A stretch of DNA of 56,087 nucleotides from Neolewinella agarilytica (GCF_900110645.1 NZ_FOFB01000034.1:1-56087), one strand, 5' to 3'. Numbered from the stretch's first letter, positions 8,059-16,524 are shown. The notes: generated from the sequence alone by a model not told the origin. Numbers and translations: made by a program.

Positions 8059-8258
8059 TATGTTCTGCCGCCACTCTTACCGCAGAAAGTACACTTCCCG
8101 GTTTCCCCAGGCTTAGCTTTCACCTCTTTACCGCCCAGAACACCACCGATATTGGCGATAGTGTTCTTCATGCGAACGAGCTTATCCCCCACACTCATTT
8201 TCAGGCCACAGCGAGGGCAGCTATCGGGCCAGAAGTAATCTTTCAGCGGGTATATCAT
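8058..8258 (-). CDS. Small zinc-ribbon protein
   Basis: 66 aa with two CxxC pairs: CPRC at 14-17 and CTFC at 56-59, the spacing of a single zinc ribbon. Between them is a basic, Gly-rich stretch. It starts 3 bp after the stop of the outer-membrane protein gene (8262), so the two are almost surely co-transcribed. No family is recognised. It could bind nucleic acid or protein; nothing else in the sequence decides this. The last codons touch a dispersed repeat, so the original C-terminus may have been changed. Confidence 0.6.
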   Translation of the reverse strand: MIYPLKDYFWPDSCPRCGLKMSVGDKLVRMKNTIANIGGVLGGKEVKAKPGETGKCTFCGKSGGRT

Positions 8259-8261
8259 AGA

Positions 8262-8876
8262 TCAGAAGTTGAAGTTCAGCCCTGACCGGAACTGGAAGGG
8301 GCTGTCACCAATGCGGTCCGCAGCCGTAAGCCGGAAGAGGATGAGAATTTCGAAGCCCGCCTGGCCCGGGCCTCCGCCCTGGCTGATACCACCGCCGAGG
8401 AAAGGTACGGCACGGGTTGCCCGAATGGCATCATCACCGTTAAAGCCTTCCACTTCGTTGAGCAGGCTGTACTCACCATGAGCAAAAAACTGGCCGAACA
8501 CTTTAGCACGCGCAAAAGCACCAGCTGACCAGGTAACAAAGCTGGCTTTAAAATCTCCGCCCGTACGGGTCTGCCGGTAGGAGTTGTAAGCAAAACTTCC
8601 TCTGGGGCCAACACTCAGCACCTGGTTAATCTTGTAGCCAACGATGGGCGAAAGGCCAATCTGAAAAAAGCTCTCAAAGTTATTAGAGTTAAAGCCCAGC
8701 TGTGCGCCAGTACCCCACCAGATTTGACTCCCCAGCCTGCCATCATCGAAGTTGGCGGGGCTTTTGTCACTATAGTAGTCCAGATCCTCTTCGGCTTCTC
8801 TCTCCGTCGTTTGAGCGAAGGTGACAACAGAACAGGTAAAAAGTAAGAGTAATGCGAAAACGAATTTCTTCAACAT
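8262..8876 (-). CDS. Outer-membrane beta-barrel protein, hypothetical
   Basis: 204 aa from ATG at 8876, which begins a clear signal peptide (MLKKFVFALLLLF to TFAQ); the ATG 13 codons upstream gives no signal. The mature part is an acidic linker followed by alternating amphipathic strands (IWWGTGAQLGF, SPIVGYKI, SVGPRGSFAYN) and ends in an aromatic residue (LNFNF), typical of small outer-membrane barrels in Bacteroidota. No specific function is visible. A TATATTTG -7 box lies upstream, and the zinc-ribbon gene follows in the same unit. Confidence 0.75.
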   Translation of the reverse strand: MLKKFVFALLLLFTCSVVTFAQTTEREAEEDLDYYSDKSPANFDDGRLGSQIWWGTGAQLGFNSNNFESFFQIGLSPIVGYKINQVLSVGPRGSFAYNSYRQTRTGGDFKASFVTWSAGAFARAKVFGQFFAHGEYSLLNEVEGFNGDDAIRATRAVPFLGGGISQGGGPGQAGFEILILFRLTAADRIGDSPFQFRSGLNFNF

Positions 8877-8894
8877 GGAAAAGCAGTTTAATGA

Positions 8895-8902
8895 CAAATA
8901 TA
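8895..8902 (-). promoter_or_regulatory. -7 box for the outer-membrane protein gene
   Basis: The minus strand reads TATATTTG, a full match to TAnnTTTG, about 19 bp upstream of the ATG at 8876. No good -33 TTG is seen at standard spacing. It supports the shorter start. Confidence 0.5.
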
Positions 8903-8983
8903 ACGGCCCAATCATTTACGGGGTTGTCCGCCTTAAGGATTTGCTAACGTTGCAGCGTCGGCAAGATTGCTTAACTTGACCTC

Positions 8984-9355
8984 ATGACCGACCGACAAAA
9001 GACCGGGCAGCTTGGTGAAGCCATCGCTAAAGCCCACCTGCTGGCGCTGGGGCTGGAAGTGGTAGCCGAAGGCTATCGTTATAAAAGAGTGGAACTGGAC
9101 CTGATCGCCCGTCGGGAAGACGGCTGCCTGCTCTTCGTAGAAGTCAAAACACGACGCGGACTGGCCTGGGGCCATCCCTCCGGAGCGGTCTCCGCCACGA
9201 AGGAACGAAACATCGCAAAGGCGGCTTCGGCTTACATGCGGGAAGTAAATCACGACTGGGAAGTTCGCTTTGACATCATCGCCATCCTCCTCCACAAGGA
9301 TGGCAGCCATACGTTGGAACACATTGAGGACGCCTTTTTTCCGGGTTTGTTTTGA
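8984..9355 (+). CDS. yraN: YraN/UPF0102-family protein, endonuclease-like fold
   Basis: 123 aa, the usual family size. It has the conserved N-terminal GQLGEAIAKAHL helix and the nuclease-like core ELDLIARRED then LLFVEVKTR, i.e. the E/D-E-K pattern of the Holliday-junction resolvase-like PD-(D/E)xK fold, and the later KERNIAKAA helix. UPF0102 proteins are widespread but their role is poorly defined; a DNA-processing role is usually assumed. It is divergent from the outer-membrane protein gene and is followed by a short dispersed repeat and a MITE-like element. Confidence 0.93.
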   Translation: MTDRQKTGQLGEAIAKAHLLALGLEVVAEGYRYKRVELDLIARREDGCLLFVEVKTRRGLAWGHPSGAVSATKERNIAKAASAYMREVNHDWEVRFDIIAILLHKDGSHTLEHIEDAFFPGLF

Positions 9356-9366
9356 ACAAGGTAATT

Positions 9367-9398
9367 GGGGCGCTACACGCAGGTGCAGGGTGAGGTTA
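9367..9398 (+). repeat. Dispersed CGCAGGTGCAA element, short form (S1)
   Basis: GGGCGCTACACGCAGGTG then CAGGGTGAGGTT, starting 12 bp after the yraN stop codon. Confidence 0.75.
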
Positions 9399-9470
9399 AA
9401 CAGCCCTGATACTTTCTTCCTAAAGGTGAATTATCTGGCCGTCTACGTAGCTGCCATGGTAATCCAGGAG

Positions 9471-9592
9471 GGACGTCTTTCGTAGCGATGCCCGACTGAA
9501 GAGCTAACGGTTCGTAAGGTGCCCATCGCGAAAAATGTGGTAAACATTCTCATTGCTTCGTCAACTCAGTCCACCATCGTATCGCGAAAAAC
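9471..9592. mobile_element. MITE-like element, copy A (122 bp)
   Basis: The left end GGACGTCTTTCGTAGCGATG and the right end read in reverse (GTTTTTCGCGATACGATGG) are related inverted termini. About 50 bp on each side can fold on itself. The first 60 bp align with copy B at 11175 with about 13 differences by hand count. No coding sequence. It sits 48 bp before the GTG start of the next gene. The rest of the 9356-9640 gap is unremarkable apart from the S1 repeat. Confidence 0.65.
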
Positions 9593-9640
9593 CCAAAGCG
9601 CCCCGTACCTTGCACCCAAGTTAAAAACCTCCCGCTCTCC

Positions 9641-11137
9641 GTGGCCCAAACGCCTCTTCACGACGATCTCCTCAGCACCCTCACCCTCGGCACCGCCCGT
9701 AAAGAGGCCGGGCAGATCATCACGAACTGGCTGGCCGAGCGCGACGCAACGGACCCGATGGCGGATGACAGCGAGCAACTGCTGGCGGCCTGGGCCCTCC
9801 TGGAGCGAACAAAGCGGTTACAGCCCTCCGCTAACCAGGTACGCGAAGCCATGCCCCTTGCTCCGGAGGAAACCCTACCCTACGCCAGCGGCCGGCTGGC
9901 TCGTGGGCTACAACTTATTCTGAAGGGGACTTACCCCGGCGTGTTGCCCGAAGCCCTGGACCTACTGAACGAGCGCCAGCAGCTCGTCCCGCCTTACCTG
10001 CTACCGGACATTCTCGACCGGGCAACGGCGCTACGGGACAGTGCTCCCGAGTTGTCTGACCGGCTCCTCCTCGCCGGCGGCCAGCGCGCCGGCTGGCTGG
10101 CTGCCCTGAATCCCGAATGGGCCATCATTCACCCTGATTACGACTTCGCCACTGCCTTTCAGCGAGACGTGACCCCCGGCAAACGGCTACCGCTACTCCG
10201 CCGCTGGCGGCGGCGGAATCCCAAAGCCGCCCGCGAAGCATTGGCGGCGGTCTGGGACAAACAATCTCCCAAAAATCAGGAGAGCCTCCTTTCCGCGCTG
10301 GAGATTGGACTCTCCGCTGAAGATATCCCCTGGCTGCGTGCCGGCCTGGCCCCAAAACGAAAGGGGGTTCGCCGGCAGCTGCTGCGGCTGCTCTTACTGG
10401 CCGGTGAAGAGCGGGCAGCAGACGACCTGCTGGCGCTGGCCGCCAGCGCCCTGACCGACGAGGGGAAACTCCCCACTGTTCATCCTACCGCCGAAGGCAA
10501 AGAGGCCATCGTCTCCTACGGCGGTCTGCGTAAAAACGAAAGCCTGTCCGAGTTCCTTCTGTCTCAGCTGTCGCCAACGGCTATCCCCGACCTCCTCGGG
10601 CTGCCGGCTGCGGAATACTGGCCATCCCTGCCGAAGGCCCAATTAAAAGCCGCGGCTACGGCTATCCTTGCTTACGCAGATACTGACATTTGCGCCGACT
10701 TCGTCCGCTTCGCCCTCATCGCTAACCCGGCACAACTTCCGATGGAGGAGATCGCCAGGATTACCGCCGCCCTGCCCCAGCCGGCCTTCGAGGCCGTATT
10801 CCACGAAGTACTTGAGCGAGAAAAAAAGGTCTTCCATTATGGCGGCGTCGCCCGGGTACTGGCGCTAAGCCGGACGGAGCCATGGTCCGCCCGCATCAGC
10901 AAAGCCTTCGTGCTTCAGCTCGTTGCTACCCTTCGCGACATCCGGGATCTGCCCTACGGCCTGCAGCGTGACCTGCAGTCGCACTGGAAACTCAGCATTC
11001 CGTTGCTGAACGCGAGTATCTTTCAGTGGTCGCGGACGCACTTGCACGCCATGACGGAACGGTCAGATGTATTTGGTAAACTGGCAACGGAGATGTTGCA
11101 AATCCTGAGCTTTCGGACGGGCATAAGAAAAATTTAA
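9641..11137 (+). CDS. DUF5691-like helical-repeat protein
   Basis: 498 aa starting with GTG at 9641; no earlier start exists in frame, and the next Met is near residue 40. The protein is Leu/Ala-rich and helical throughout, with WLAALNPEW (about 150), a Arg-rich segment LLRRWRRRNPKAAREAL (about 185) and repeated PE-type helical pairs, as in HEAT-like folds. This agrees with the DUF5691 family, which elsewhere neighbours SWIM zinc-finger and MoxR/VWA genes; those partners are not seen here. No signal peptide, so cytoplasmic. The gene is isolated between two copies of the same MITE-like element. The family call is from recollection of sequence style and is only moderately certain. Confidence 0.65.
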   Translation: MAQTPLHDDLLSTLTLGTARKEAGQIITNWLAERDATDPMADDSEQLLAAWALLERTKRLQPSANQVREAMPLAPEETLPYASGRLARGLQLILKGTYPGVLPEALDLLNERQQLVPPYLLPDILDRATALRDSAPELSDRLLLAGGQRAGWLAALNPEWAIIHPDYDFATAFQRDVTPGKRLPLLRRWRRRNPKAAREALAAVWDKQSPKNQESLLSALEIGLSAEDIPWLRAGLAPKRKGVRRQLLRLLLLAGEERAADDLLALAASALTDEGKLPTVHPTAEGKEAIVSYGGLRKNESLSEFLLSQLSPTAIPDLLGLPAAEYWPSLPKAQLKAAATAILAYADTDICADFVRFALIANPAQLPMEEIARITAALPQPAFEAVFHEVLEREKKVFHYGGVARVLALSRTEPWSARISKAFVLQLVATLRDIRDLPYGLQRDLQSHWKLSIPLLNASIFQWSRTHLHAMTERSDVFGKLATEMLQILSFRTGIRKI

Positions 11138-11174
11138 TTCCCGACACCTACCTGCGCAGCTACCTGTCCCGGAA

Positions 11175-11540
11175 GGACATCTGTCGTAGGGATGGCTGAC
11201 TAAAGGGCCAACGGCCCGTGAGGAGCCCACCGCGCATTTCGCGATGGACTTCCCCTCAGGGCTAATGCATACTCGAAGCCGGACCCTCACCGCGAAGCAG
11301 CCCCGAAGGGAAAGGAACATTTTATCCTTCGCTCCGCTACGAAAAATGCACACTTCGAGGTCCTAAATTGGCAGTCTAGGACCTCGAAGTGTGCTCAGCC
11401 ATGGAGCCGGAGGCGAAATTGCTGAGTTCCTTTGAGCGTCCGGTGAGTATGCGTTAGCCCTGGAACTTCCCCTTGACTTATTAATAATTCCCCTCATCGG
11501 TTTCGCCAACTCGGTCAACCATCGCTACTGAAAAACGTCC
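11175..11540. mobile_element. MITE-like element, copy B with nested palindrome (about 366 bp)
   Basis: Left end GGACATCTGTCGTAGGGATG; the right end in reverse reads GGACGTTTTTCAGTAGCGAT. The inverted termini extend to roughly 50 bp, and weaker similarity (ACCTG...GGAAGGAC) extends outwards on both sides. The left 60 bp and the last 60 bp match copy A, but copy B has about 240 extra bp in the middle, almost all a palindrome. No gene is credible in 11138-11635. Confidence 0.65.
11257..11462. repeat. Long nested palindrome inside MITE copy B
   Basis: Nested pairs: 11257-11274 with 11445-11462 (17 of 18 match), 11311-11318 with 11426-11433 (8 of 8), and 11348-11365 with 11377-11394 (18 of 18 perfect, loop AATTGGCAGTC). 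The whole folds as one long interrupted hairpin and may be a second element inserted in the first. Confidence 0.75.
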
Positions 11541-11635
11541 TTCCAGGGCTGGCAGGTCTAATAAATCTATTAATTCGTACCAACAATTAAACCATTGCCC
11601 CCCGTCGACATCAATATTGCAGTATACTATTCTAA

Positions 11636-13963
11636 ATGCCCCGACACACACACCTGCTTCTACTCCTTTGTTTGCTCGCCTTAAGTCCACTGGCCGGGCA
11701 ATTACCCCCCGTCTGTCCACCCGAAACGGTGCCGGAGATGACGCCTTTCTGCGCCGAAGCCTGCATCATTTGCGACATCGATGGCTTCACCGGCCGGAAC
11801 GGGCGAGATGAGAGCTATGAGTTACCAGCCACCTTCTGCACGCAGCAGGCCCACAACGGGAAGTGGATCGGCTTCGTGGCGGGGAGTGTAGACTTATCCA
11901 TTCGGCTCACAGTTTCCAATTGCGAACAGGGAGACGGACTCGAGATTGCCATTTACGAAGGTATCGACTGCCAGAACTATCGTCTCATCAGCGAATGCTT
12001 CGGCTCGCGGGATGCCGCGCAGCCCAACTCGTCCAGAACCTTCAGCAATACCGAACCACTGACTATTGGCCAGTACTACTACCTGGTGATGGACGGCGCC
12101 AGGAGCGACGTTTGCGACTGGCGCTTTGACGTCATTAGTGGCTCCACGGAACTGGCACCGCTCGACCAAACCGGCGCGATCGAGGGGCCGCTTACGGTCT
12201 GCCCGGAGGTAAGGACGGAATTTTCCACCCCCAGGCTCAACGGCGCAACGGAATACACCTGGACGGTCGATGACGAGCAGGTAGGCCGGGACACGACGCT
12301 TTCCTATGCCTTCAACGAAGTGGGCGATTTTGAGCTCTGTGTCCGGGCGGTCAATGCCTGTGACGCCGCTTCCCAGACTTGTACGATGGTTACGGTACGT
12401 ACTATTCCGGCACAGCGGATCGATACGGTATTCTGTGCCAACGACACCATCTTTTTCGCAGATACTACCCTGACGACAACGGGGGAATTTGACTTTTCTT
12501 TTGTCACCGCCAGCGGCTGTGACAGTATGGTTACGCTCAACACTACCGCCGTACCTGCCCAGTCTCAGGAAATAGATGCCTTCGTTTGTTCAGATGATTC
12601 TCTTTCGGTCAATGGCATCGTTTACACCCAAACGGGCACCTACACCCAGGAACTAACCAATCAGTTTGGTTGCGACAGTACACTCACGCTCAGCCTGCTG
12701 TTTATCGAGTGTGACATCCAGGCGGTGGGGCGCGAACGCGGGGTGCAATGTAAGGGGGAAAGCAGTGGGGGCTACAGCTTTGCAGTTGAGGTAGGAACGC
12801 CTCCCTTTAGTTACGGCGTCATGCGCCTCGGCGAAAATGCCTTCTCCTCCGGTACAAATGTCGGGATCCATGAAGAGGTCGATGTCTCCGGGCTTTCCGT
12901 AGGACAGTATCAACTAAGTATTGCGGATAACTTCGGCAACACGCGCCTGCTTTCCTTCCTCATCACGGAACCCGAGGAGGCCCTGAGTCTTAGCGCCGTG
13001 CGGAGCGACTATGCTGGCAACAACCTCAGCTGTCCGGGAGCGGATGATGGCACCATCACCCTACAGCCCGCCGGCGGCACCCCACCTTACTCGGCCCGTT
13101 GGGCCGATGGCACAATGGCCCTCAGCCGGGCCAACCTCTCCGCCGGCAGCTACCCGGTAACGGTATCGGACGCCAACGGTTGTAGTACGCCGGGCACTTT
13201 CACGCTGACGGCGCCCGACAGTCTCCGGGCGACCTTTCAGGGAATCAATCCCGACTGCTCCGGATCGAACTCCGGGGCCATTACCGTCCTCGACCCCAGT
13301 GGTGGCGGTGGCGGATATACCCTCTTCGATGCAGCCGGTAATGCGGCTGATAGCAGTCTGACCTTTACGGGCTTGTCCGCCGGTACTTATTCGCTCGCGC
13401 TGGTGGATGCCAACGGATGTGTACTGAACGGTACCGTCGTCCTCACCGAACTCCTCATCCCCACCCTCTTTCTCCCGGAGCAACTGCAAACCCAACTCGG
13501 GGAGACTTTCTCTTACAACGTCCAGGCCCTGGACGCAGAAACGATCAATTTCACCATCCCCTCCACTTTTAGCGTGGAGGACAGTACCCGCAGCGAGCTT
13601 CGCCTGCTGGCCCTCAACGAGGGCCAGCTATTCGCCACCGCCACTTCGTCCGATGGCTGCACGGTAATGGATTCTACCCGGGTCATCGTCCTTAAAGACC
13701 GCCCTGTTTATGCCCCGACGGCCTTCAGCCCGAACGGAGACGGTGTCAACGATCGCTTCCGCCTCGAGTCTGGCCCGGCCGTAGAGGTCGTAGAATTTCT
13801 CCGCGTCTATGATCGATGGGGTGGCCTCCGTTATTCGGGAGACAACCGACCCGGCTGGGACGGAGAGCTTGCTGCCGCAGGTATTTATGTATGGGTTGCA
13901 GAGGTACTCTTCGTGGATGGCGAGCGTCGGCAGCTGCGGGGAGACGTTATGTTGGTAAGGTAG
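11636..13963 (+). CDS. Secreted SprB-repeat protein with T9SS type B sorting domain
   Basis: 775 aa with a signal peptide (MPRHTHLLLLLCLLALSPLAGQ). An N-terminal Cys-containing region (about 25-180) is followed by a PKD-like domain (about 185-260), two short FCANDT/VCSDDS modules, then SprB-type repeats (about 355-605) with the recurring pattern DGTITL-P-GGTPPY-W-DG...LSAGSYPVTVSDANGC. The C-terminus (about 690-775) is the CHU_C/gliding-type sorting domain: FSPNGDGVNDRFRL, YDRWGGLRY, and GIYVWV. It should be exported by T9SS and held at or released from the surface, probably in adhesion. It stands apart from the minus-strand adhesin block but shares its domain types. Confidence 0.88.
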   Translation: MPRHTHLLLLLCLLALSPLAGQLPPVCPPETVPEMTPFCAEACIICDIDGFTGRNGRDESYELPATFCTQQAHNGKWIGFVAGSVDLSIRLTVSNCEQGDGLEIAIYEGIDCQNYRLISECFGSRDAAQPNSSRTFSNTEPLTIGQYYYLVMDGARSDVCDWRFDVISGSTELAPLDQTGAIEGPLTVCPEVRTEFSTPRLNGATEYTWTVDDEQVGRDTTLSYAFNEVGDFELCVRAVNACDAASQTCTMVTVRTIPAQRIDTVFCANDTIFFADTTLTTTGEFDFSFVTASGCDSMVTLNTTAVPAQSQEIDAFVCSDDSLSVNGIVYTQTGTYTQELTNQFGCDSTLTLSLLFIECDIQAVGRERGVQCKGESSGGYSFAVEVGTPPFSYGVMRLGENAFSSGTNVGIHEEVDVSGLSVGQYQLSIADNFGNTRLLSFLITEPEEALSLSAVRSDYAGNNLSCPGADDGTITLQPAGGTPPYSARWADGTMALSRANLSAGSYPVTVSDANGCSTPGTFTLTAPDSLRATFQGINPDCSGSNSGAITVLDPSGGGGGYTLFDAAGNAADSSLTFTGLSAGTYSLALVDANGCVLNGTVVLTELLIPTLFLPEQLQTQLGETFSYNVQALDAETINFTIPSTFSVEDSTRSELRLLALNEGQLFATATSSDGCTVMDSTRVIVLKDRPVYAPTAFSPNGDGVNDRFRLESGPAVEVVEFLRVYDRWGGLRYSGDNRPGWDGELAAAGIYVWVAEVLFVDGERRQLRGDVMLVR

Positions 13964-14021
13964 CCCTGGCCATTGCCCGGAGATTATGATACGGACGTTT
14001 GACTTTATCCCCACCAGAAAA

Positions 14022-14036
14022 CGGGCCGCAGGCCCG
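14022..14036. terminator. Weak GC hairpin after the SprB-repeat gene
   Basis: CGGGCC and GGCCCG pair over 6 bp around GCA. On the minus strand TTTTC follows; on the plus strand there is no U-tract, so termination of the upstream plus-strand gene is uncertain. Confidence 0.3.
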
Positions 14037-14050
14037 GGTAAGGAAAAACA

Positions 14051-14070
14051 TTGCACCTGCGGCCGCGCCA
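14051..14070 (-). repeat. Dispersed CGCAGGTGCAA element, short form (S5)
   Basis: The minus strand reads TGGCGCGGCCGCAGGTGCAA. Confidence 0.65.
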
Positions 14071-14095
14071 CCAACCAAGCCTTCCGAAAACCACC

Positions 14096-14126
14096 TTGCC
14101 CCCGAAGACAGAAACCCGTAACTTTG
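14096..14126 (+). promoter_or_regulatory. Promoter of trhO
   Basis: TTG at 14096-14098, a 20-bp spacer, and TAACTTTG at 14119-14126 match the Bacteroidota consensus. The start codon lies 22 bp beyond, giving a short leader. Confidence 0.75.
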
Positions 14127-14148
14127 CGCCCCGAAAATCAGTCTACGC

Positions 14149-15201
14149 ATGTCTCCGCGCAAACTCCGCAATCAACTAAGTCCTGAAGCATTACGGGCCC
14201 GCCTCGAAGCTGAGACGGACCCACGCATCACCTTTTCTTTCTACCGCTATGCGCACATTGAAGATCCGGAACTCTTCCGTAATGAGTGCTACCTGCGCTG
14301 GACAGAACTTAGTGTGTTCGGCCGGGTGTACATTGCCAAAGAGGGGATCAACGGGCAGGTTTCTGTGCCTGCGCCTAACTTTGAGGCCTTCCGGGATGCG
14401 CTCTACAGCGTTGATTTTATGGATGGGATGCGTCTTAACATCGCCATCGAGTCGGAGGCGGAATCCTTCCTGAAATTGAAGATCAAGGTCCGCGATAAGA
14501 TCGTCGCCGACGGCCTCAACGATGAGACCTTCGACGTGACAAAGCGCGGTCGCCACCTCAATGCTAAAGAGGTTAATGAACTACTCGAAGACGACGATAC
14601 CATTGTCGTTGACATGCGCAACCATTACGAGAGCGAAGTGGGCTACTTCGAGGGCGCGATCCGGCCGGAGATCGATAATTTCCGGGACCTGCTCCCCGCT
14701 GTGGAGGAGATGCTGGCCGATAAGAAGGATGCCAATATCGTGATGTACTGCACTGGTGGTATCCGCTGCGAGAAAGCCAGTGCTTATTACCTGCACCGGG
14801 GATTCCCTAACGTGATGATGGTGGACGGTGGCATCATTGACTACGCCCGCCAGTGCCAGGCACTGGGCATCGAGTCGAAGTACCTCGGTAAAAATTTCGT
14901 TTTTGATGAACGACTGGGGGAACGGATTACGGAGCATGTAGTAGCGCATTGCCATCAGTGTGGTAAGCCTTCCGACCGGCAACTGGACTGTGCAAACGAA
15001 GCCTGCCATATCCTCTTTGTGCAGTGCGAAGCCTGCGCGGAGGCATTTAATGATTGTTGCTCTACGCAGTGTAAGGAATTTATTGAACTACCAGAGGAGG
15101 AACAGCGGAAGCTGAAAATCACGACGCAGTTTAACGGACAGCGGTTTGGGAAGGCGCTGCGGGCCTCTTTGGTGAGGGAAGGGACGGCTCGGCTGGAGTA
15201 A
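14149..15201 (+). CDS. trhO: tRNA uridine(34) hydroxylase TrhO (YceA-type rhodanese)
   Basis: 350 aa. The N-terminal domain contains FYRYAHIEDPELFR and the AKEGINGQVSVP motif of the TrhO family. The rhodanese domain has the active-site loop MYCTGGIRCEKAS with Cys201. A C-terminal Cys-rich section (CHQCG, CANEACH, CEACAE, CCSTQC) probably binds zinc, as in longer family members. TrhO hydroxylates U34 of certain tRNAs to ho5U in an oxygen-dependent, prephenate-independent route. Cytoplasmic. It has its own good promoter and is followed by a repeat-rich gap. Confidence 0.95.
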   Translation: MSPRKLRNQLSPEALRARLEAETDPRITFSFYRYAHIEDPELFRNECYLRWTELSVFGRVYIAKEGINGQVSVPAPNFEAFRDALYSVDFMDGMRLNIAIESEAESFLKLKIKVRDKIVADGLNDETFDVTKRGRHLNAKEVNELLEDDDTIVVDMRNHYESEVGYFEGAIRPEIDNFRDLLPAVEEMLADKKDANIVMYCTGGIRCEKASAYYLHRGFPNVMMVDGGIIDYARQCQALGIESKYLGKNFVFDERLGERITEHVVAHCHQCGKPSDRQLDCANEACHILFVQCEACAEAFNDCCSTQCKEFIELPEEEQRKLKITTQFNGQRFGKALRASLVREGTARLE

Positions 15202-15400
15202 AGGTCGCTGCGCGACTGGGTTTCACGCAGAAGGACGCAGAGGAAGAGGTCGCTGCGCGACGAAGACAAGTTCGGGGGCTGAGCAACATTAACCACGGAG
15301 GGACGCAGAGGGAATCACAGAGGGACGCCGAGGGGCTGCTGCGTAGCTGAGTTCTTACCACAGATTACACGGATTCGCACAGATAAAAGCACAGATTTTT
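15201..15400. repeat. Intergenic repeat block (CACGGAGGGACGCAGAG type)
   Basis: Two copies of AGGTCGCTGCGCGAC (each a small hairpin) near 15204 and 15250, then ACCACGGAGGGACGCAGAG, CACAGAGGGACGCCGAGG and ACCACAGATTACACGGATTC. The last three are words that recur in intergenic DNA of many unrelated bacteria. No gene is seen in this 294-bp gap. Confidence 0.7.
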
Positions 15401-15495
15401 TTACCGCTGCCCATCCGGCACCTCGTACCCGGTACTACGCACCCATTCACAACCATTCTCCCCTTCCACCGTTAGGCCGGTAAAGAAAATTTACT

Positions 15496-16185
15496 ATGGC
15501 AAACTATCTTATTGTGGGCGGCAGCTCGGGCATTGGCCGGGCACTTGTTGATCAGTTACTGGAAGCGGGGCATTCGGTTTCCGTGTGGGCACGGGAGCAG
15601 CGTGACTTACCGGCCTCTGTTTCCTTTACCGCTTATGACGTTACCGGTGAAAGCGACCCGCCTAAAGATAGTATTACCGACGAGCTGGACGGGCTGGTGT
15701 ACTGCCCGGGCAGTATCAATCTGAAGTCTTTTCGTAGCCTGAAAGCGTCTGCCTTCCGGGAATCTTTTGAGTTGAACGTGGTAGGTGCCGTTCGTTGCCT
15801 GCAGGCCGTGGAGCGACCGTTGAAGAAATCTCCTTTGGGGGCAGTTGTTTTCTTTTCCACCGTTGCGGTGCAGCGGGGCATGCCGTTTCACGCCAGCGTA
15901 GCGGCGTCTAAGGGAGCTCTCGAAGGCCTGACGCGGAGCCTGGCGGCGGAGTATGCACCGAACATCCGGGTCAACGCCATTGCTCCGTCCCTGACGGATA
16001 CTCCGCTGGCGGAAAAACTGTTAGCAACGGAAGACAAGCGACAAGCCAGTGCTGACCGTCACCCCTTGAAACGGGTAGCGGACGCCTCGGAAATTGCCGC
16101 TATGGCAGCCTTTTTGCTGAGCGAACGGGCAGCCTTTATGACCGGACAGATTGTTGGTATGGATGGGGGGCTGGGAGCACTTTAA
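15496..16185 (+). CDS. SDR-family oxidoreductase lacking the catalytic Tyr
   Basis: 229 aa, a classical short-chain dehydrogenase size. The dinucleotide-binding motif GGSSGIGRAL (8-17) is intact, as are the NNAG-like strand region (ELNVVGAV), Ser121 and Lys139. In the YxxxK motif, however, the Tyr is Val135 (H-A-S-V-A-A-S-K). The C-terminal segment IRVNAIAPSLTDTPL and GQIVGMDGG is conserved. Without the Tyr normal proton transfer is unlikely, so the enzyme may use another residue (His132 is near) or act as a binding protein. Some Bacteroidota homologues show a similar change as I recall. Convergent with the candidate ncRNA and PorP/SprF. Confidence 0.85.
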   Translation: MANYLIVGGSSGIGRALVDQLLEAGHSVSVWAREQRDLPASVSFTAYDVTGESDPPKDSITDELDGLVYCPGSINLKSFRSLKASAFRESFELNVVGAVRCLQAVERPLKKSPLGAVVFFSTVAVQRGMPFHASVAASKGALEGLTRSLAAEYAPNIRVNAIAPSLTDTPLAEKLLATEDKRQASADRHPLKRVADASEIAAMAAFLLSERAAFMTGQIVGMDGGLGAL

Positions 16186-16192
16186 GTAAGAA

Positions 16193-16223
16193 AAAACCCC
16201 TCTCCCGAAACGCGGAAGAGAGG
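16193..16223 (-). terminator. Intrinsic terminator with U-tract (minus strand)
   Basis: The minus strand reads CCTCTC...GAGAGG with an inner CCG/CGG and a CGTTT loop, then GGTTTTTT. It would end the candidate ncRNA at 16193-16411 and any readthrough from PorP/SprF, and it lies just after the convergent SDR stop. Confidence 0.75.
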
Positions 16224-16411
16224 CCATCCCAAAAACCGATTTAAGATCTTTCTCCGATGAAAATGCCCGTAAGGACCTGAGCAAAGGAGTACCGTATCCT
16301 CAAAGAGGACTGGTTAAGAATTCGTTGGTTTTGTAGATAGCATTGCCCCTTGTAGAGGAGGGCGGGATAACTCAAAGTCTTGATCCGCAGTACAACTATA
16401 TGCTGCTACTG
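16193..16411 (-). ncRNA. Candidate standalone small RNA, about 220 nt
   Basis: A minus-strand promoter (TTG, 20 bp, TACCTTTG) at 16417-16447 and a U-tract terminator at 16193-16223 frame a transcript of about 220 nt. No credible ORF runs in this direction. The predicted RNA has a 5' hairpin (GCAGTA/TACTGC), a small TCCTC-TTT-GAGGA hairpin in the middle and the terminator stem. There is no same-strand gene downstream, so a riboswitch is unlikely. It does not show the signature sequences of tmRNA, RNase P or SRP RNA; 6S-like or a trans-acting sRNA remain open. Confidence 0.5.
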
Positions 16412-16416
16412 CTCTT

Positions 16417-16447
16417 CAAAGGTAAGTAAACGACTTAATTCGTGCAA
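16417..16447 (-). promoter_or_regulatory. Minus-strand promoter for the candidate ncRNA
   Basis: On the minus strand, TTG (16445-16447) and TACCTTTG (16417-16424) are separated by exactly 20 bp, among the best consensus matches in the window. Confidence 0.65.
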
Positions 16448-16524
16448 CCCGGGCAGGAGAGTTCTCCTAAAAGGCCATATTCACCCGGTGAGAATTCCTG
16501 CTGAACCCAAGGGCAAAACCTTCA

